DNA of 64,000 bases from CBDCFV01 sp965216425 (GCA_965216425.1 CBDCFV010000005.1:992001-1056000); one strand, 5' to 3'. Counted from the stretch's first letter, positions 47,742 through 57,384 are shown. Numbers and translations: made by a program. The notes: generated from the sequence alone by a model not told the origin.

Positions 47742-48344
47742 ATGGCATCGAACGACCGAAAGAACCGTTTCGTGGAAGAGTTACCAGACCGGGAGAGTGA
47801 CAGCGTCGACTCTCCGTCTTCCAGGGTCAAGTTGCTGCATTCCCCCGTCCTTGTGCTGAATCTGAACTATGTTCCGCTTAACATTTGCACAGTCCGTAGG
47901 GCGGTCGTATTGGTGGGCAAGGGCAAAGCGGAGTTGCTGGAAAACCACCGTGGGCAGGTCAGGACGGTAGACAAGCTGGTAGACGTACCGTCAATCATAC
48001 GCTTGGTGTACTTGGTGAAAAAGCCGTTCCTGCCGCGGAAGCTGTCCAAGAAAGAGGTCTTCTTGCGAGACCGATTTACCTGCCAATACTGCGGGAAAAA
48101 GTCTCAGGACTTGACCCTTGACCACGTTGTACCCAGACGCCAATTCGGCAGCCACACTTGGGAAAACGTGGTTGCGGCGTGCAGCCGGTGCAACCTGAGC
48201 AAAGCGGGGCGCACTCCGGTAGAAGCGGGGATGGCCTTGGAAAGGCAGCCCCGGGCACCGGACCCCAATCCTTACCTCATCCTGCAAAACCGGACGATCC
48301 TGGAAGAGTGGCGACCCTACATCCCTTGGTCGGCGGTGGCTTAG
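47742..48344 (+). CDS. HNH endonuclease
   Basis: This 200-residue protein has a structural-zinc HNH core: FTCQYCGKKS, LTLDHVVPR, ENVVAACSRCNLSKAGRTP. An N-terminal beta region (VLVLNLNYVPLNICTVRRA) is typical of widespread single-copy bacterial HNH proteins. It ends in a 4-nt tail-to-tail overlap with holB. The role is unknown; it is not tied to a restriction system here. Confidence 0.93.
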   Translation: MASNDRKNRFVEELPDRESDSVDSPSSRVKLLHSPVLVLNLNYVPLNICTVRRAVVLVGKGKAELLENHRGQVRTVDKLVDVPSIIRLVYLVKKPFLPRKLSKKEVFLRDRFTCQYCGKKSQDLTLDHVVPRRQFGSHTWENVVAACSRCNLSKAGRTPVEAGMALERQPRAPDPNPYLILQNRTILEEWRPYIPWSAVA

Positions 48345-49354
48345 GCATCCGTAAGCTCCGGCAGGTGAATCATCAGGGCTTCCAAAGCCAAGCGGGCGCT
48401 GGCGTTCTGGTCCAGAGCATCGAGAGTCTGGTGAACCCGCTTCACAAACCCCACTATTTGGGCCGTACTCAAGTGGTCGGCGTGGCGCCGCAAGTGCGCC
48501 GATTGCCCGGTTTCGTGGATGTAGTCCCCGGCCTCCTCCTTGATCAGCAACAGGTCCCGCCACCAACTCAGCCACAGGCATAGCACTGCGCGAACGGCGC
48601 TTCGATCACGGAAGAACAGGCTGCTCAGCTCGTTGGCGTAGGTGAACCGGGCATCCAGTCCGGCCTCGCACATCTCTACGAGACGGGCTATCTCCGCCTC
48701 CCTTTGTTCCAGGACCTGTTCATCATTCAAGGAGCCAATGGCCCAGCCGTAGCATCCCCGGGCCAAGCGAGCCAGGTTCTCCGCCCTGTCCTCATCGACG
48801 CCGTGTTCGGACACTAGACGGTCTGCGATATCCCGCTTCCGCGCGGGCGTCAGCGTAATGCGGCGGCACCTGGACAGCACGGTCGTCGGCAGAGGCTCCT
48901 CGCTGGTGGTCAACAACAGGATAGTTACATGGACGGGCGGCTCTTCCAGCGTCTTCAACATGGCGTTGGCCGCTTCCTCGCTCATAGTCTCAGCCTCGTC
49001 AAATATGACCACGGTGCGGCGGCCTTCGTAGGGGTTGAGGTTAACTTGGCGTAGGGCGTCTTTAACGTCGCCGATGCCTATTACGGTGCGGGCCGGGCCG
49101 TCGTCACCTCGGCGGACGCCCACGATCCGCACGTCCGCATGGTGCCCAGATGCGATGCGGGTACATTGGACGCAGCTTCCGCAGGGTTCACTTTGGTCTT
49201 CCAAGCAATTCAATGCTTGGGCCAAATTGACGGCAAGGGTCATCTTGCCCACGTGGGGCGGCCCTACCAGCAAATAGGCGTGGGCCGTGCGGCCTTCTCT
49301 AAGCTCCGCCTCCAAGCGTCGCAGCAGAAGGTCTTGGCCATAAACCCGCCACAT
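48341..49354 (-). CDS. holB: DNA polymerase III subunit delta'
   Basis: This 337-residue AAA+ clamp-loader subunit has GPPHVGKMT (31-39), zinc-module cysteines C50, C58, C61 and C64, VVIFDEAETMSEEAANAMLKTLEEPP and LSRCRRI. The modified P-loop (HVGKM) fits delta', which does not hydrolyse ATP. It loads the beta clamp during replication. Confidence 0.94.
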   Translation of the reverse strand: MWRVYGQDLLLRRLEAELREGRTAHAYLLVGPPHVGKMTLAVNLAQALNCLEDQSEPCGSCVQCTRIASGHHADVRIVGVRRGDDGPARTVIGIGDVKDALRQVNLNPYEGRRTVVIFDEAETMSEEAANAMLKTLEEPPVHVTILLLTTSEEPLPTTVLSRCRRITLTPARKRDIADRLVSEHGVDEDRAENLARLARGCYGWAIGSLNDEQVLEQREAEIARLVEMCEAGLDARFTYANELSSLFFRDRSAVRAVLCLWLSWWRDLLLIKEEAGDYIHETGQSAHLRRHADHLSTAQIVGFVKRVHQTLDALDQNASARLALEALMIHLPELTDA

Positions 49355-49401
49355 GACGGAACGTCACGAATTGCGGCGGCTTGGACAATCTATGCAACTT
49401 C

Positions 49402-50718
49402 CTATACGACGTCGCACAGCATCATGTCCTGGTAGCTTTCGCGACGGCGTATGAGCCTGCTTTGCCCGTTGTTGACCAATACAATCGGCGGGCGGGGGTT
49501 CAGGTTGTAATTGCTGGCCATGGAGGGGCAATAGGCCCCGGCGGCAGGTATTGCCAGGATGTCCCCCGCAACCAACCGGGGCAGCATGATGTCGCTGGCC
49601 AGCACGTCGCCTGACTCGCAGTACTTTCCGGCAATGGTCACCTGTTCCGCGGGATCGTCGTCAACCTTGCCGGCTGCCACAACCTCGTAGGACGCTTGAT
49701 ACAACGCCGGGCGAATGTTGTCGCCCATCCCGCCGTCCACGCTGACGTACTTCCGCACCCCCGGTATGTCCTTGATTGCGCCGATGCGGTACAGCGCGAC
49801 GCCGGCTGGACCTATAATCGAACGGCCCGGCTCGATGATAAGCTTGGGGTATTCCATGCCCAGGTCGTCGCAGGTAGCCGTCATGGTGGACACAATGGTC
49901 TCGGCGTAGTCACCGATGGCTGGAGGTTCCTGGTCGCGAGTGTAGGCGATAGCGAAACCGCCGCCTGGGCTGAACTCGTGCAGGTTGAAACCATCTTCCC
50001 GGAACTCGGCGGCGAAACGCAGCACCAACTCGGTGGCTGCGCGGTAAGGCTCCAACTCGAAAATCGGGGAACCCAAGTGGAAGTGGAGACCCAGAAGGTT
50101 CAGATTGTTGGCTTTCAATGCCAGCCGGATCGCCTCGGCAGCGTGACCGGTCTGGATGGAGAAGCCGAACTTGGAGTCCAGGATGCCGGTGGTGGTGTGG
50201 ACGTGGGTATGAGGGTCGATCCCGGGGGATACCCTCACCAGAATGTCCTGCACCTTGCCCAAGTCGCCCGCGATGCGGTCCAGCAAGTCCAACTCATGGA
50301 AGCTGTCGACGACGACTCTTCCAATACCGCTCCGGACCGCTTGCTCCAGTTCGTCAGGAGTCTTGTTGTTCCCGTGGAAGTAGACGTTCTCAAGCGGGAA
50401 CCCGACTGCTTGGGCGATGGCCAATTCGCCGCCCGACACTACGTCCAGTCCCAAGCCTTCCTCATTAAAAATGGCGGCCAGGGCCGGGTTGATGTAGGCC
50501 TTGGATGCGTAAACCACCTGGCAGCCGGAACTCCTTTGGGAGAATTCGGAGGCGAAGCTCCGGCAGCGGCCTCGCAGGGTAACCTCATCCAGCACGTAGA
50601 CAGGGGTGCCGTACTCCGACGCCAAGTCATGGGCGTTGCACCCGCCAATAGCCAATTGGCCTTGCCCGTCTACAGTGGCGGTATCGGGAAAGACGTTGTA
50701 AGGCAACATTTGGTCCAT
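49402..50718 (-). CDS. lysA: Diaminopimelate decarboxylase
   Basis: This 438-residue fold-type III PLP enzyme has the Schiff-base lysine K73 in VVYASKAY, the phosphate-binding GGG in EFSPGGGFAIAY, the EPGRS motif and CESGD with the active-site cysteine of the neighbouring subunit. It makes L-lysine from meso-diaminopimelate. The third-codon ATG (50709) may be the true start, since GGAG lies at a better distance from it than from 50718. Confidence 0.96.
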   Translation of the reverse strand: MDQMLPYNVFPDTATVDGQGQLAIGGCNAHDLASEYGTPVYVLDEVTLRGRCRSFASEFSQRSSGCQVVYASKAYINPALAAIFNEEGLGLDVVSGGELAIAQAVGFPLENVYFHGNNKTPDELEQAVRSGIGRVVVDSFHELDLLDRIAGDLGKVQDILVRVSPGIDPHTHVHTTTGILDSKFGFSIQTGHAAEAIRLALKANNLNLLGLHFHLGSPIFELEPYRAATELVLRFAAEFREDGFNLHEFSPGGGFAIAYTRDQEPPAIGDYAETIVSTMTATCDDLGMEYPKLIIEPGRSIIGPAGVALYRIGAIKDIPGVRKYVSVDGGMGDNIRPALYQASYEVVAAGKVDDDPAEQVTIAGKYCESGDVLASDIMLPRLVAGDILAIPAAGAYCPSMASNYNLNPRPPIVLVNNGQSRLIRRRESYQDMMLCDVV

Positions 50719-50741
50719 CTCCAGTCAGCGGTCAAGCATAC

Positions 50742-51059
50742 TCAGGTAGATTTGCCGGGTTCATCACCCGGCGGCTGCTTGGGCTTTCCCTGTTGAGCGT
50801 CCGCATAGCCCTGCTCGTAGCCCTGTTGAATCAATCTTTCCCGCCTTCTTGCGGTAGCTTCTCTAATCCAATCAGCTATTGCCATAATCAGTTCCTTGGC
50901 TTGCAGCAACCCCCAAGCGATAAAACCGGATGCAACGAAACTTGCGCCAATCCCCAGAGTAATGTTTAGCGCCGCTTGGTTCGGAGCCACACTGCCATGG
51001 GAAACCTCCAGTTGCGTCAGTATGACGGACCCGGCTGTTCCACCAATCAGAGTCAGCAA
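50742..51059 (-). CDS. Small membrane protein, 105 aa
   Basis: Two hydrophobic stretches occur: LTLIGGTAGSVIL and a longer one around ITLGIGASFVASGFIAWGLL. An amphipathic, basic helix (WIREATARRRERLIQQG) and a GYEQGYADAQQGK tail follow. The function is unknown. The TTG start at 51059 lacks a clear ribosome site, so the N-terminus is uncertain. It is upstream of lysA by 23 nt. Confidence 0.65.
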   Translation of the reverse strand: MLTLIGGTAGSVILTQLEVSHGSVAPNQAALNITLGIGASFVASGFIAWGLLQAKELIMAIADWIREATARRRERLIQQGYEQGYADAQQGKPKQPPGDEPGKST

Positions 51060-51338
51060 TTGGAACCATTACCGGTCTTTCGGGTCTATTCCCCAAATTG
51101 TTTCGCGGTAATCATCCATGACCGGCCCGCTTATTGTATCACCCCCTTACGGATAGAAAATCTCGCAAGAGATACGCAGGTGCAAGGGGACGAAACGCTC
51201 CCGATGGGGCTGGGCGCCATGGATGCCGAGGCGGTTCTTACGTTGACTGTAGCTTGAGCCAAGTATATACTCCGTGGCGGCCAAACAGCTACGATTCCCT
51301 AATGATGATATGCCAAATCCAACCTCATAGGGGGCGCT

Positions 51339-51812
51339 ATGGCGAATGTTCCGATACGCGTAACCGTGAACGGACGCGTCCACGAAGCCGAGGTGGAGCC
51401 ACGAACGTTATTGGTCTACTTCATACGCGAACAACTGGGGCTGACGGGCACCAAAATCGGTTGCGACACCAGCCAATGCGGCGCCTGCGTGGTAATGATG
51501 AACGGCTCAACGGTGAAGTCCTGCACTTGCTTGGCCGTGCAGGCCGACGGCGCCGAGATAAATACTATCGAAGGGCTGGCCACCGACGGAAACCTTCACC
51601 CGATTCAGGAGGCATTCTGGGACAACCACGGCCTCCAGTGCGGCTACTGCACCGCCGGGATGATTATGACCGCAGTGGAATTGTTGGAAAGGAACCCCAA
51701 TCCCACTTCGGACGAGGTGCGCCACGGTCTGGAAGGCAATCTTTGCCGCTGCACTGGATACCAGAACATTGTGAAGTCGATACTGGCCGCCGCCGAAAAA
51801 ATGGGGAGCTAG
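51339..51812 (+). CDS. Molybdenum hydroxylase small (2Fe-2S) subunit, CoxS-like
   Basis: This 157-residue protein has the plant-type cluster motif CDTSQCGAC (42-50) with Cys62, and the second cluster motif CGYCTAGM ... CRCTGY. It passes electrons from the molybdenum site to FAD. It is first in an S-L-M operon, with 3 nt to the large-subunit gene. Confidence 0.95.
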   Translation: MANVPIRVTVNGRVHEAEVEPRTLLVYFIREQLGLTGTKIGCDTSQCGACVVMMNGSTVKSCTCLAVQADGAEINTIEGLATDGNLHPIQEAFWDNHGLQCGYCTAGMIMTAVELLERNPNPTSDEVRHGLEGNLCRCTGYQNIVKSILAAAEKMGS

Positions 51813-51815
51813 GCC

Positions 51816-54167
51816 ATGACTACAAGAATATTCGGCTCCGGCATACGCCGGAGAGAAGACCCACGACTTATCACCGGCCAGTCTTCCTACACCGACGACA
51901 TCCAGTTGGTCGGACTGGCCCACGCCGCGATACTGCGTAGTCCTCACGGACACGCCCGGATAACGAGCATCGAAACGTCGTCCGCCCAGTCGGCTCCTGG
52001 CGTAGTGGCAGTCTATACCGGAGCGGACGTCGAGGGGAAGCTCACTCCGATTCCCTGTGCTTGGGTAGTGCCCGACTCCGACGTGAAGGCTGTCGCTTAC
52101 CCGGCGATCGCCAAAGATATAGTCAGGTACGTCGGCGACGCGGTGGCGGTCGTGGTGGCCGAAAGCCGCGTCCAAGCCGAAGACGCATTGGAGTTGATCA
52201 ACGTTAACTACGAAGTCCTGCCTGCCGTGGTCAACGCCGAGGCCGCTTTACAGGAAGGCGCTCCACAGTTGCACGAAGACGCTCCCAACAACCAAGCCTT
52301 CCACTGGAAGGTGGCCGGTGGGGACGCCGACTCCGCTTTCGACTCCGCAGAGGTGGTCGTAAGGGACACCATTATCCAGCAAAGGCTGATACCCAACGCA
52401 ATGGAACCCCGTTCCACCGTCGCTACTTGGCTTTCCGCCTTGGGCGAATTGACCCTGTGGAACACCAGCCAGAACCCCCACATCGCACGTTTTGTAACCT
52501 CGCTGGTTACCGGTGTTCCGGAACATAAAATCCGGGTCATCGCCCCCGAGGTGGGCGGGGGGTTCGGAAGCAAGATTGCAGTCTATCCGTGGGAGATGAT
52601 CACGGCATTCTGCGCCATGCAACTGGGTCGCCCGGTCAAGTGGACCGAGACCAGGTCGGAAAACTTCCAAGCCACCACCCACGGCCGCGACCACATCCAG
52701 CACGTCGAGATGGCGGCCACGAGGGATGGGAAAATCACCGGCTTACGGACTGTCGTCTACGCCGGCATGGGAGCATACCTCTCCACGGCAGCCCCCGGTA
52801 TACCTACCATTCTCCACGGTCTCATGTATTGCGGCCCGTATGAGATTCCCAACGTCAAAGGCGACGTCTATGGCGCTTTCACCAACACCACGCCGGTGGA
52901 GGCCTACCGCGGCGCCGGTCGGCCGGAAGCTACCTTCCTACTGGAGCGGCTGGTAGACCTGTTGGCCGCCGAGTTGAATCTCGACCCGGTGGAGGTGCGC
53001 CGCCGTAACTTGATTCCAAAGTTCGAAGACGGCTACGACGTGTCCGTCGGCCTGCACTACGACAGCGGCGACTACCCCGGCAACTTGGACGTGGCGTTGG
53101 AACACGTCAACTACCAAGGTCTGCGGGAAGAACAGGCACACCTCCGGGGCCACCACGAATATATGGGCATCGCCGTATCGTGCTATTGTGAAATCTGCGG
53201 CATCGGCCCCTCGCAGATAGCCGGGGCCGTAGGGTTCGGCGGCGGTCTGTGGGAAGGCGCAATCGTGCGCTTCTACGCCACCGGCAAGGTCAACATCTTT
53301 GTAGGCACCTCTCCCCATGGACAAGGTGAAGAGACCACCTTCGCTCAAATCCTGTCCGACGAATTGGGTGTCCCGGTGGACGACGTGGAAGTCATCCACG
53401 GAGACACCGACAATACTCCCATGGGATGGGGCACTTACGGCAGCCGCACCACCGTCCTCAGCGGCGCTGCCATCGCATTGAGCGCGCGCAAGATCAAGGA
53501 CAAGGGGCGGGCTTTGGCAGCGCACCTGCTGGAAGCGGCCGAGGAGGACATTGAGTACGACAATGGCAACTTCTTTGTCCGTGGGTCGCCCGACCAGAAC
53601 AAGACCATCCAGGACATAGCCTTGATGGCCAACGTGGCTTGGAATATGCCTCAAGGTATGGAGCCAGGGTTGGAAGCCACCACGTTCTACGACACTCCGA
53701 ACTTCAGCTTCCCGTTCGGCACTCACGTAGCGGTAGTAAAGGTCGACGCCGACAACGGTCACATCGTCCTTGAGCGATACGTGGCCACCGACGACTGCGG
53801 GCCGCAAATCAACCCCGTTATCGTGGAAGGTCAGGTCCATGGCGGCGTCGTCCAGGGCGCGGGCCAAGCCCTTTGGGAAGGCGCGGTCTACAGCGAAAAC
53901 GGCCAGTTGGTGACCGGGTCGATGCTCGACTACGCTCTGCCCAAGGCCCATCTCCTGCCTCAAATCGAGACTTTATCAACCGTCACCCCGTCGCCCCACA
54001 ATCCATTGGGGGTAAAGGGCATCGGGGAGACCGGTACCATCGCGTCCACGGTGACGATTTACAACGCGGTTATTGACGCGCTGAGACCCCTTGGGGTTAC
54101 CAGGCTGGAGATGCCGTTGACCTCGGAAAGGGTGTGGCAAGCTATACAGGACGCAAAGGGGGCATAA
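51816..54167 (+). CDS. Molybdenum hydroxylase large subunit, form II CoxL-like
   Basis: This 783-residue protein binds molybdopterin cytosine dinucleotide. The active-site loop reads AYRGAGR at 363-369, the form II signature, not the AYxCSFR of true form I CO dehydrogenase. APEVGGGFGSK and GVKGIGETG are the other cofactor blocks. Form II enzymes may oxidise substrates other than CO, for example N-heterocycles or aldehydes, so CO oxidation should not be assumed. Confidence 0.94.
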   Translation: MTTRIFGSGIRRREDPRLITGQSSYTDDIQLVGLAHAAILRSPHGHARITSIETSSAQSAPGVVAVYTGADVEGKLTPIPCAWVVPDSDVKAVAYPAIAKDIVRYVGDAVAVVVAESRVQAEDALELINVNYEVLPAVVNAEAALQEGAPQLHEDAPNNQAFHWKVAGGDADSAFDSAEVVVRDTIIQQRLIPNAMEPRSTVATWLSALGELTLWNTSQNPHIARFVTSLVTGVPEHKIRVIAPEVGGGFGSKIAVYPWEMITAFCAMQLGRPVKWTETRSENFQATTHGRDHIQHVEMAATRDGKITGLRTVVYAGMGAYLSTAAPGIPTILHGLMYCGPYEIPNVKGDVYGAFTNTTPVEAYRGAGRPEATFLLERLVDLLAAELNLDPVEVRRRNLIPKFEDGYDVSVGLHYDSGDYPGNLDVALEHVNYQGLREEQAHLRGHHEYMGIAVSCYCEICGIGPSQIAGAVGFGGGLWEGAIVRFYATGKVNIFVGTSPHGQGEETTFAQILSDELGVPVDDVEVIHGDTDNTPMGWGTYGSRTTVLSGAAIALSARKIKDKGRALAAHLLEAAEEDIEYDNGNFFVRGSPDQNKTIQDIALMANVAWNMPQGMEPGLEATTFYDTPNFSFPFGTHVAVVKVDADNGHIVLERYVATDDCGPQINPVIVEGQVHGGVVQGAGQALWEGAVYSENGQLVTGSMLDYALPKAHLLPQIETLSTVTPSPHNPLGVKGIGETGTIASTVTIYNAVIDALRPLGVTRLEMPLTSERVWQAIQDAKGA

Positions 54168-54169
54168 CC

Positions 54170-55036
54170 ATGTTTGCTGCGGCATTTGATTATCACAAGG
54201 CCTCTTCGGTGGCCGAAGCCATACAGTTATTGGGCGCCAACGAGGACTCAAAGCTGATGGCCGGTGGCCACAGCCTGATTCCCTTGCTGAAGCTGCGCTT
54301 GGCCAGACCTTCGGCGGTGGTGGACATAGGCGGCATTTCCGAACTGAAGGGCATTTCGGTGAACAACGGTAGCGTTCGCATCGGAGCGTTGACCACCCAC
54401 TGGGAAATCGCTTCGTCCTCCCAAGCTGCGGACGCCTGCTCCATGCTGGCAGAGGCGGCCGGCGGCATCGGAGACACCCAGGTCCGCAACCGGGGCACCA
54501 TCGGCGGCAACGTGGTCCATGCCGACCCGGCCTCCGACTGGCCCGCGGTGCTAACGGCGTTGGGCGCCACGTTTACCATCCAAGGGCCCAACGGGACCCG
54601 CACCGCCTCTCCTGGCGACTTTTTCATAGGACCTCTCACAACCGCGATAGCGGACAATGAGATTCTGACCTCGGTTGAAGTACCGCGATTGGCCGCCAAC
54701 CAGAGGGCGGAATATGCCAAGATGGCCCATCCCGCCTCGGGTTACGCCGTAGTGGGCGCCGCCGTCGTCCTGACCGTCGATGGCCACCAGTGCACCGCCG
54801 CCAGTGTCGCCGTCGGGGGCGCTGTTCCCGTGCCGACGCGCGCTACGTCGGTGGAAAACGCCTTGGCGGGCAGCCACTTATCTGCGGAAAGCATCACCGC
54901 CGCCACCAACCAGGTCGGCAACGACCTCGGGGACGTAATTGGAGACTTTTACGCGTCGGCAGAGTACCGGAAGGCAATGGCGGCAGTTGAAATCCGCCAC
55001 GCCATTTTCCACGCTACCGGCTTGGCTCACCATTAG
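54170..55036 (+). CDS. Molybdenum hydroxylase FAD-binding medium subunit, CoxM-like
   Basis: This 288-residue protein has the FAD pyrophosphate motifs AGGHSLIP and NRGTIGGNVVHADPASD. ASGYAVVGAAV follows in the C-terminal domain. It completes the three-subunit enzyme. The ATG at 54170 has AAAGGGGG upstream; a longer frame from 54134 overlaps coxL and is rejected. Confidence 0.94.
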   Translation: MFAAAFDYHKASSVAEAIQLLGANEDSKLMAGGHSLIPLLKLRLARPSAVVDIGGISELKGISVNNGSVRIGALTTHWEIASSSQAADACSMLAEAAGGIGDTQVRNRGTIGGNVVHADPASDWPAVLTALGATFTIQGPNGTRTASPGDFFIGPLTTAIADNEILTSVEVPRLAANQRAEYAKMAHPASGYAVVGAAVVLTVDGHQCTAASVAVGGAVPVPTRATSVENALAGSHLSAESITAATNQVGNDLGDVIGDFYASAEYRKAMAAVEIRHAIFHATGLAHH

Positions 55037-55064
55037 CGGCTTTTGCCGGGCAAGGCCTTTGCTG

Positions 55065-55111
55065 AAGCCCTCGTTCCCTGTCCCGAATGTCATGGGCCGG
55101 AGCGAGGGCTT
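55065..55111 (+). terminator. Terminator-like hairpin after the CoxSLM-like operon
   Basis: AAGCCCTCG (55065-55073) and CGAGGGCTT (55103-55111) form a 9-bp stem with additional GTTCC/GGAG-type pairing inside a long loop, followed by TTACTA. The U-run is poor. Confidence 0.5.
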
Positions 55112-55192
55112 TACTACGGCTTAAAACCTGGCCGAGGGCCGTTCTTCGACTGGCTCAGGATGTGAATTTCAAGTGGAACGGAAAACACTGAA

Positions 55193-56005
55193 TTGAAAAT
55201 ACTTCTGATAAATGACGATGGCATCCACGCTCCCGGACTCTGGGCCGCCGCCAAGGCTTTGCGCTCGGTAGGGGAACTGTTCGTGGTGGCGCCGGACCGG
55301 GAGCAGAGCGGTGTCGGAGCTTCTTTAACCCTTCATGCGCCGTTGCGAGTGCGGACCGTTCCCGTGAACGCGCTATTGGAAAGCGATGGAGAGTCCCCAT
55401 TCGAAGTGACGGCCTATTCGGCTGAAGGCACTCCGGGAGACTGCGCCATTCTCGGGCTGGAAAAGCTGGTGGGCAAGGTCGACTTGGTTGTCTCGGGGAT
55501 AAACTCCGGTTCCAACCTTGGTTGGGACACCATAGTTTCGGGCACGGTGGGTGGGGCGATCCAAGGTTTTGTGCGGGGTTATCCAACCATTGCCATATCG
55601 GTCGGTTCCGTTCGCGACCCGATTTTCGACGGCGCGGCGCGGTTGCTGGGGTTGGTGGCGTTGCGCTTGCGGGAGAGCCCGCCCGACTTCCCGTTGTTCT
55701 TGAACATAAATGTCCCCAGCCTGCAATTGGACAAGCTGGCCGGCGTTCAAGTGACTAAGCTGGGGGGCAGGTCCTACGGCGAGTCGGTCCGAGAGGAGGG
55801 CGTCGGCGCCCAGAGGAAGTATTGGATTTCCCGTGACCGCCCATTGGGCAGCACGGCACAGGAAGGCACGGACTCTTGGGCCGTCAGGAACAATCAAATC
55901 TCGATAACGCCGCTGCATTTGGGCTTGGGCAATGACGACCAAGTACCAGATGTTGAGACGCTGCTGAAGGACCTGCCCAGCGCACTGCTCTCCCGGCGGG
56001 ACTGA
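55193..56005 (+). CDS. surE: 5'/3'-nucleotidase SurE
   Basis: This 270-residue protein has NDDG at 7-10, APDREQSGVGASLTL, GTPGDCAILGL and VSGINSGSNLG, the metal and phosphate residues of SurE. It removes phosphate from nucleoside monophosphates and short polyphosphate in stress survival. It starts at TTG 55193 (MKILLINDDG); the ribosome site is weak. Confidence 0.95.
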   Translation: MKILLINDDGIHAPGLWAAAKALRSVGELFVVAPDREQSGVGASLTLHAPLRVRTVPVNALLESDGESPFEVTAYSAEGTPGDCAILGLEKLVGKVDLVVSGINSGSNLGWDTIVSGTVGGAIQGFVRGYPTIAISVGSVRDPIFDGAARLLGLVALRLRESPPDFPLFLNINVPSLQLDKLAGVQVTKLGGRSYGESVREEGVGAQRKYWISRDRPLGSTAQEGTDSWAVRNNQISITPLHLGLGNDDQVPDVETLLKDLPSALLSRRD

Positions 56006-56042
56006 CTTATGGCATCCTTTGTTACTACAAACAAAAAGGGCA

Positions 56043-56285
56043 TTATCTGATAAGTAACAACCGGCGGGCATCGTCTTCAGTCCATTCAGTACCTCTCAAA
56101 ATACTGCCCAATACCCCACGCTTGAATGATCTGCCACGATGATAATGAATGATCACTCTCCGACCGTCCGGATGCTTGTAAACCCGTCTTGAACCGGCTC
56201 GCATATCAACGATAAAACCATCCTACTCCAAAGCATGTGCCAGTTGGTCGACTGATATATTCCGCAGAAGGTGAACTAGGTTCAC
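56043..56285 (-). pseudogene. hicA: HicA-type toxin gene with premature amber codon
   Basis: A GTG at 56285 overlaps the hicB stop (GTGA). The frame reads LVHLLRNISVDQLAHALE, then TAG (56223-56225, codon 21), then DGFIVDMRAGSRRVYKHPDG and SILRGTEWTEDDARRLL to a normal stop at 56043. The sequence is a complete 80-residue YcfA/HicA-like domain apart from the nonsense codon. The catalytic His of the GSH motif is also replaced (GSRR), so the protein would be inactive in any case. Confidence 0.7.
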
Positions 56286-56521
56286 GCGATCACTTTAACC
56301 ACGCCATCAGTCACCGCGTTCTCGACTTCAACATGGTCGTTGGGAATGGGGTCACCGTACTTGACTAAAGACTCTATGTAGAGTTTCGCGGATATTTTTA
56401 GTTCTTCTAATGCTTCTTCCTTGGTACGTCCCCAATCCGCGCAACCGGGCAAAGAATCAATCCACGCACTCCAATCCCCATCGTCTTCCTCTTGAAGCGA
56501 GACCTTGAAAGTGTAGACCAT
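56282..56521 (-). CDS. hicB: HicB-family antitoxin
   Basis: This 79-residue protein begins MVYTFKVSLQEEDDGDW and has the HicB core SLPGCADWGRTKEEALEELK. It ends IPNDHVEVENAVTDGVV. AGAGGAT precedes the ATG at 56521. It normally neutralises HicA and represses the operon; here the adjacent hicA carries a stop codon, leaving an orphan antitoxin. Confidence 0.85.
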   Translation of the reverse strand: MVYTFKVSLQEEDDGDWSAWIDSLPGCADWGRTKEEALEELKISAKLYIESLVKYGDPIPNDHVEVENAVTDGVVKVIA

Positions 56522-56668
56522 ATCCTCTGTCGCTCCCCTGTACTGTTGACCTGCTGTATTTTCTGCCTTCGTTCTCCCAATACTACTTTGTATCAACACC
56601 CCCCGCGAGTCCGAAAGTAACTAACCCGATGTGCAAGTTATAGGGGGGAGTTGAAAATCCAAATTTAC

Positions 56669-57310
56669 TTAGTCCGCTGCAACAGCTTCAGGGATTCTGG
56701 GATCGCTCACCCCAATCATGCTGTCGCGGCTGACCAGCTTGGCCAGGTCCGACTCGGCCATGCCCTCCGTCCCGGCAGGCTGGCGAGGCAAGACCAAGTA
56801 ACGCAGGTCTGCGGTGCTGTCCAGTACCCGGACTTCCACGTCGTTGTCCAACTCCAACCCGAATTCCTTCAGGACGCCGCGAGGGTCGATGACCGCACGG
56901 GAGCGATATGCAAAGCTCTTATACCAGTCGGGCGGCCTGCCCAGCAGAGCCCTGGGATAACAGGAACACAGGGTACACACCACCATGTGATGCACCTTAT
57001 CGGTGTTCTCCATCACGGCTAGCTGGGGAGTCGTATCGGGCAGGGTGTAACCCAATTCCGCTAAAGCGGAGTGGGGATCGTCTATCAAGCGGCTCTTGTA
57101 ACCGGCGTCCGACCAAGCGCGGGCAACGACTTTTGCGCCGTCAGAAGGCGACCTGGACTCCACCGTATCCATCATCTGCTGTACTTCGCCCATCGAACAG
57201 ACGCCTCTTTCAACCAGCAGGGCTTCCATCGCTTGGGCCCGCCGGGCGTAAAGGCTCAACTCTTCATTGGATTCCGGGTGACTGTGTTGGCCTTCGTGAC
57301 TGTCGCTCAC
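56669..57310 (-). CDS. Nitrile hydratase alpha / thiocyanate hydrolase gamma subunit, cobalt type
   Basis: This 213-residue protein has the metal claw VCTLCSC at 111-117; Thr in this motif marks the cobalt type. RARALEALLVERG-like sequence (here RRAQAMEALLVERGV) and YPRALLGRPPDWYKS are further family blocks. The start at 57310 (GTG, VSDSHEG) is set by AAGGAGG 5 nt upstream. It is third in a BetaN-BetaC-alpha gene order. It hydrates nitriles to amides, or thiocyanate to carbonyl sulfide and ammonia; sequence alone does not decide. Confidence 0.9.
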   Translation of the reverse strand: MSDSHEGQHSHPESNEELSLYARRAQAMEALLVERGVCSMGEVQQMMDTVESRSPSDGAKVVARAWSDAGYKSRLIDDPHSALAELGYTLPDTTPQLAVMENTDKVHHMVVCTLCSCYPRALLGRPPDWYKSFAYRSRAVIDPRGVLKEFGLELDNDVEVRVLDSTADLRYLVLPRQPAGTEGMAESDLAKLVSRDSMIGVSDPRIPEAVAAD

Positions 57311-57384
57311 AGTTGCCTCCTTACACCGGGCAGCAGCCAGTGACCATAGGAAAACCTCCTGATCACTGACCACCAACCGCTATT

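Noticed and set aside
49696..50796. A 366-codon plus-strand frame over lysA.
   Set aside because: It is antisense to lysA, whose PLP motifs are intact.
51816..54167. A claim that this is a form I CO dehydrogenase.
   Set aside because: The active-site loop reads AYRGAGR, not AYxCSFR.
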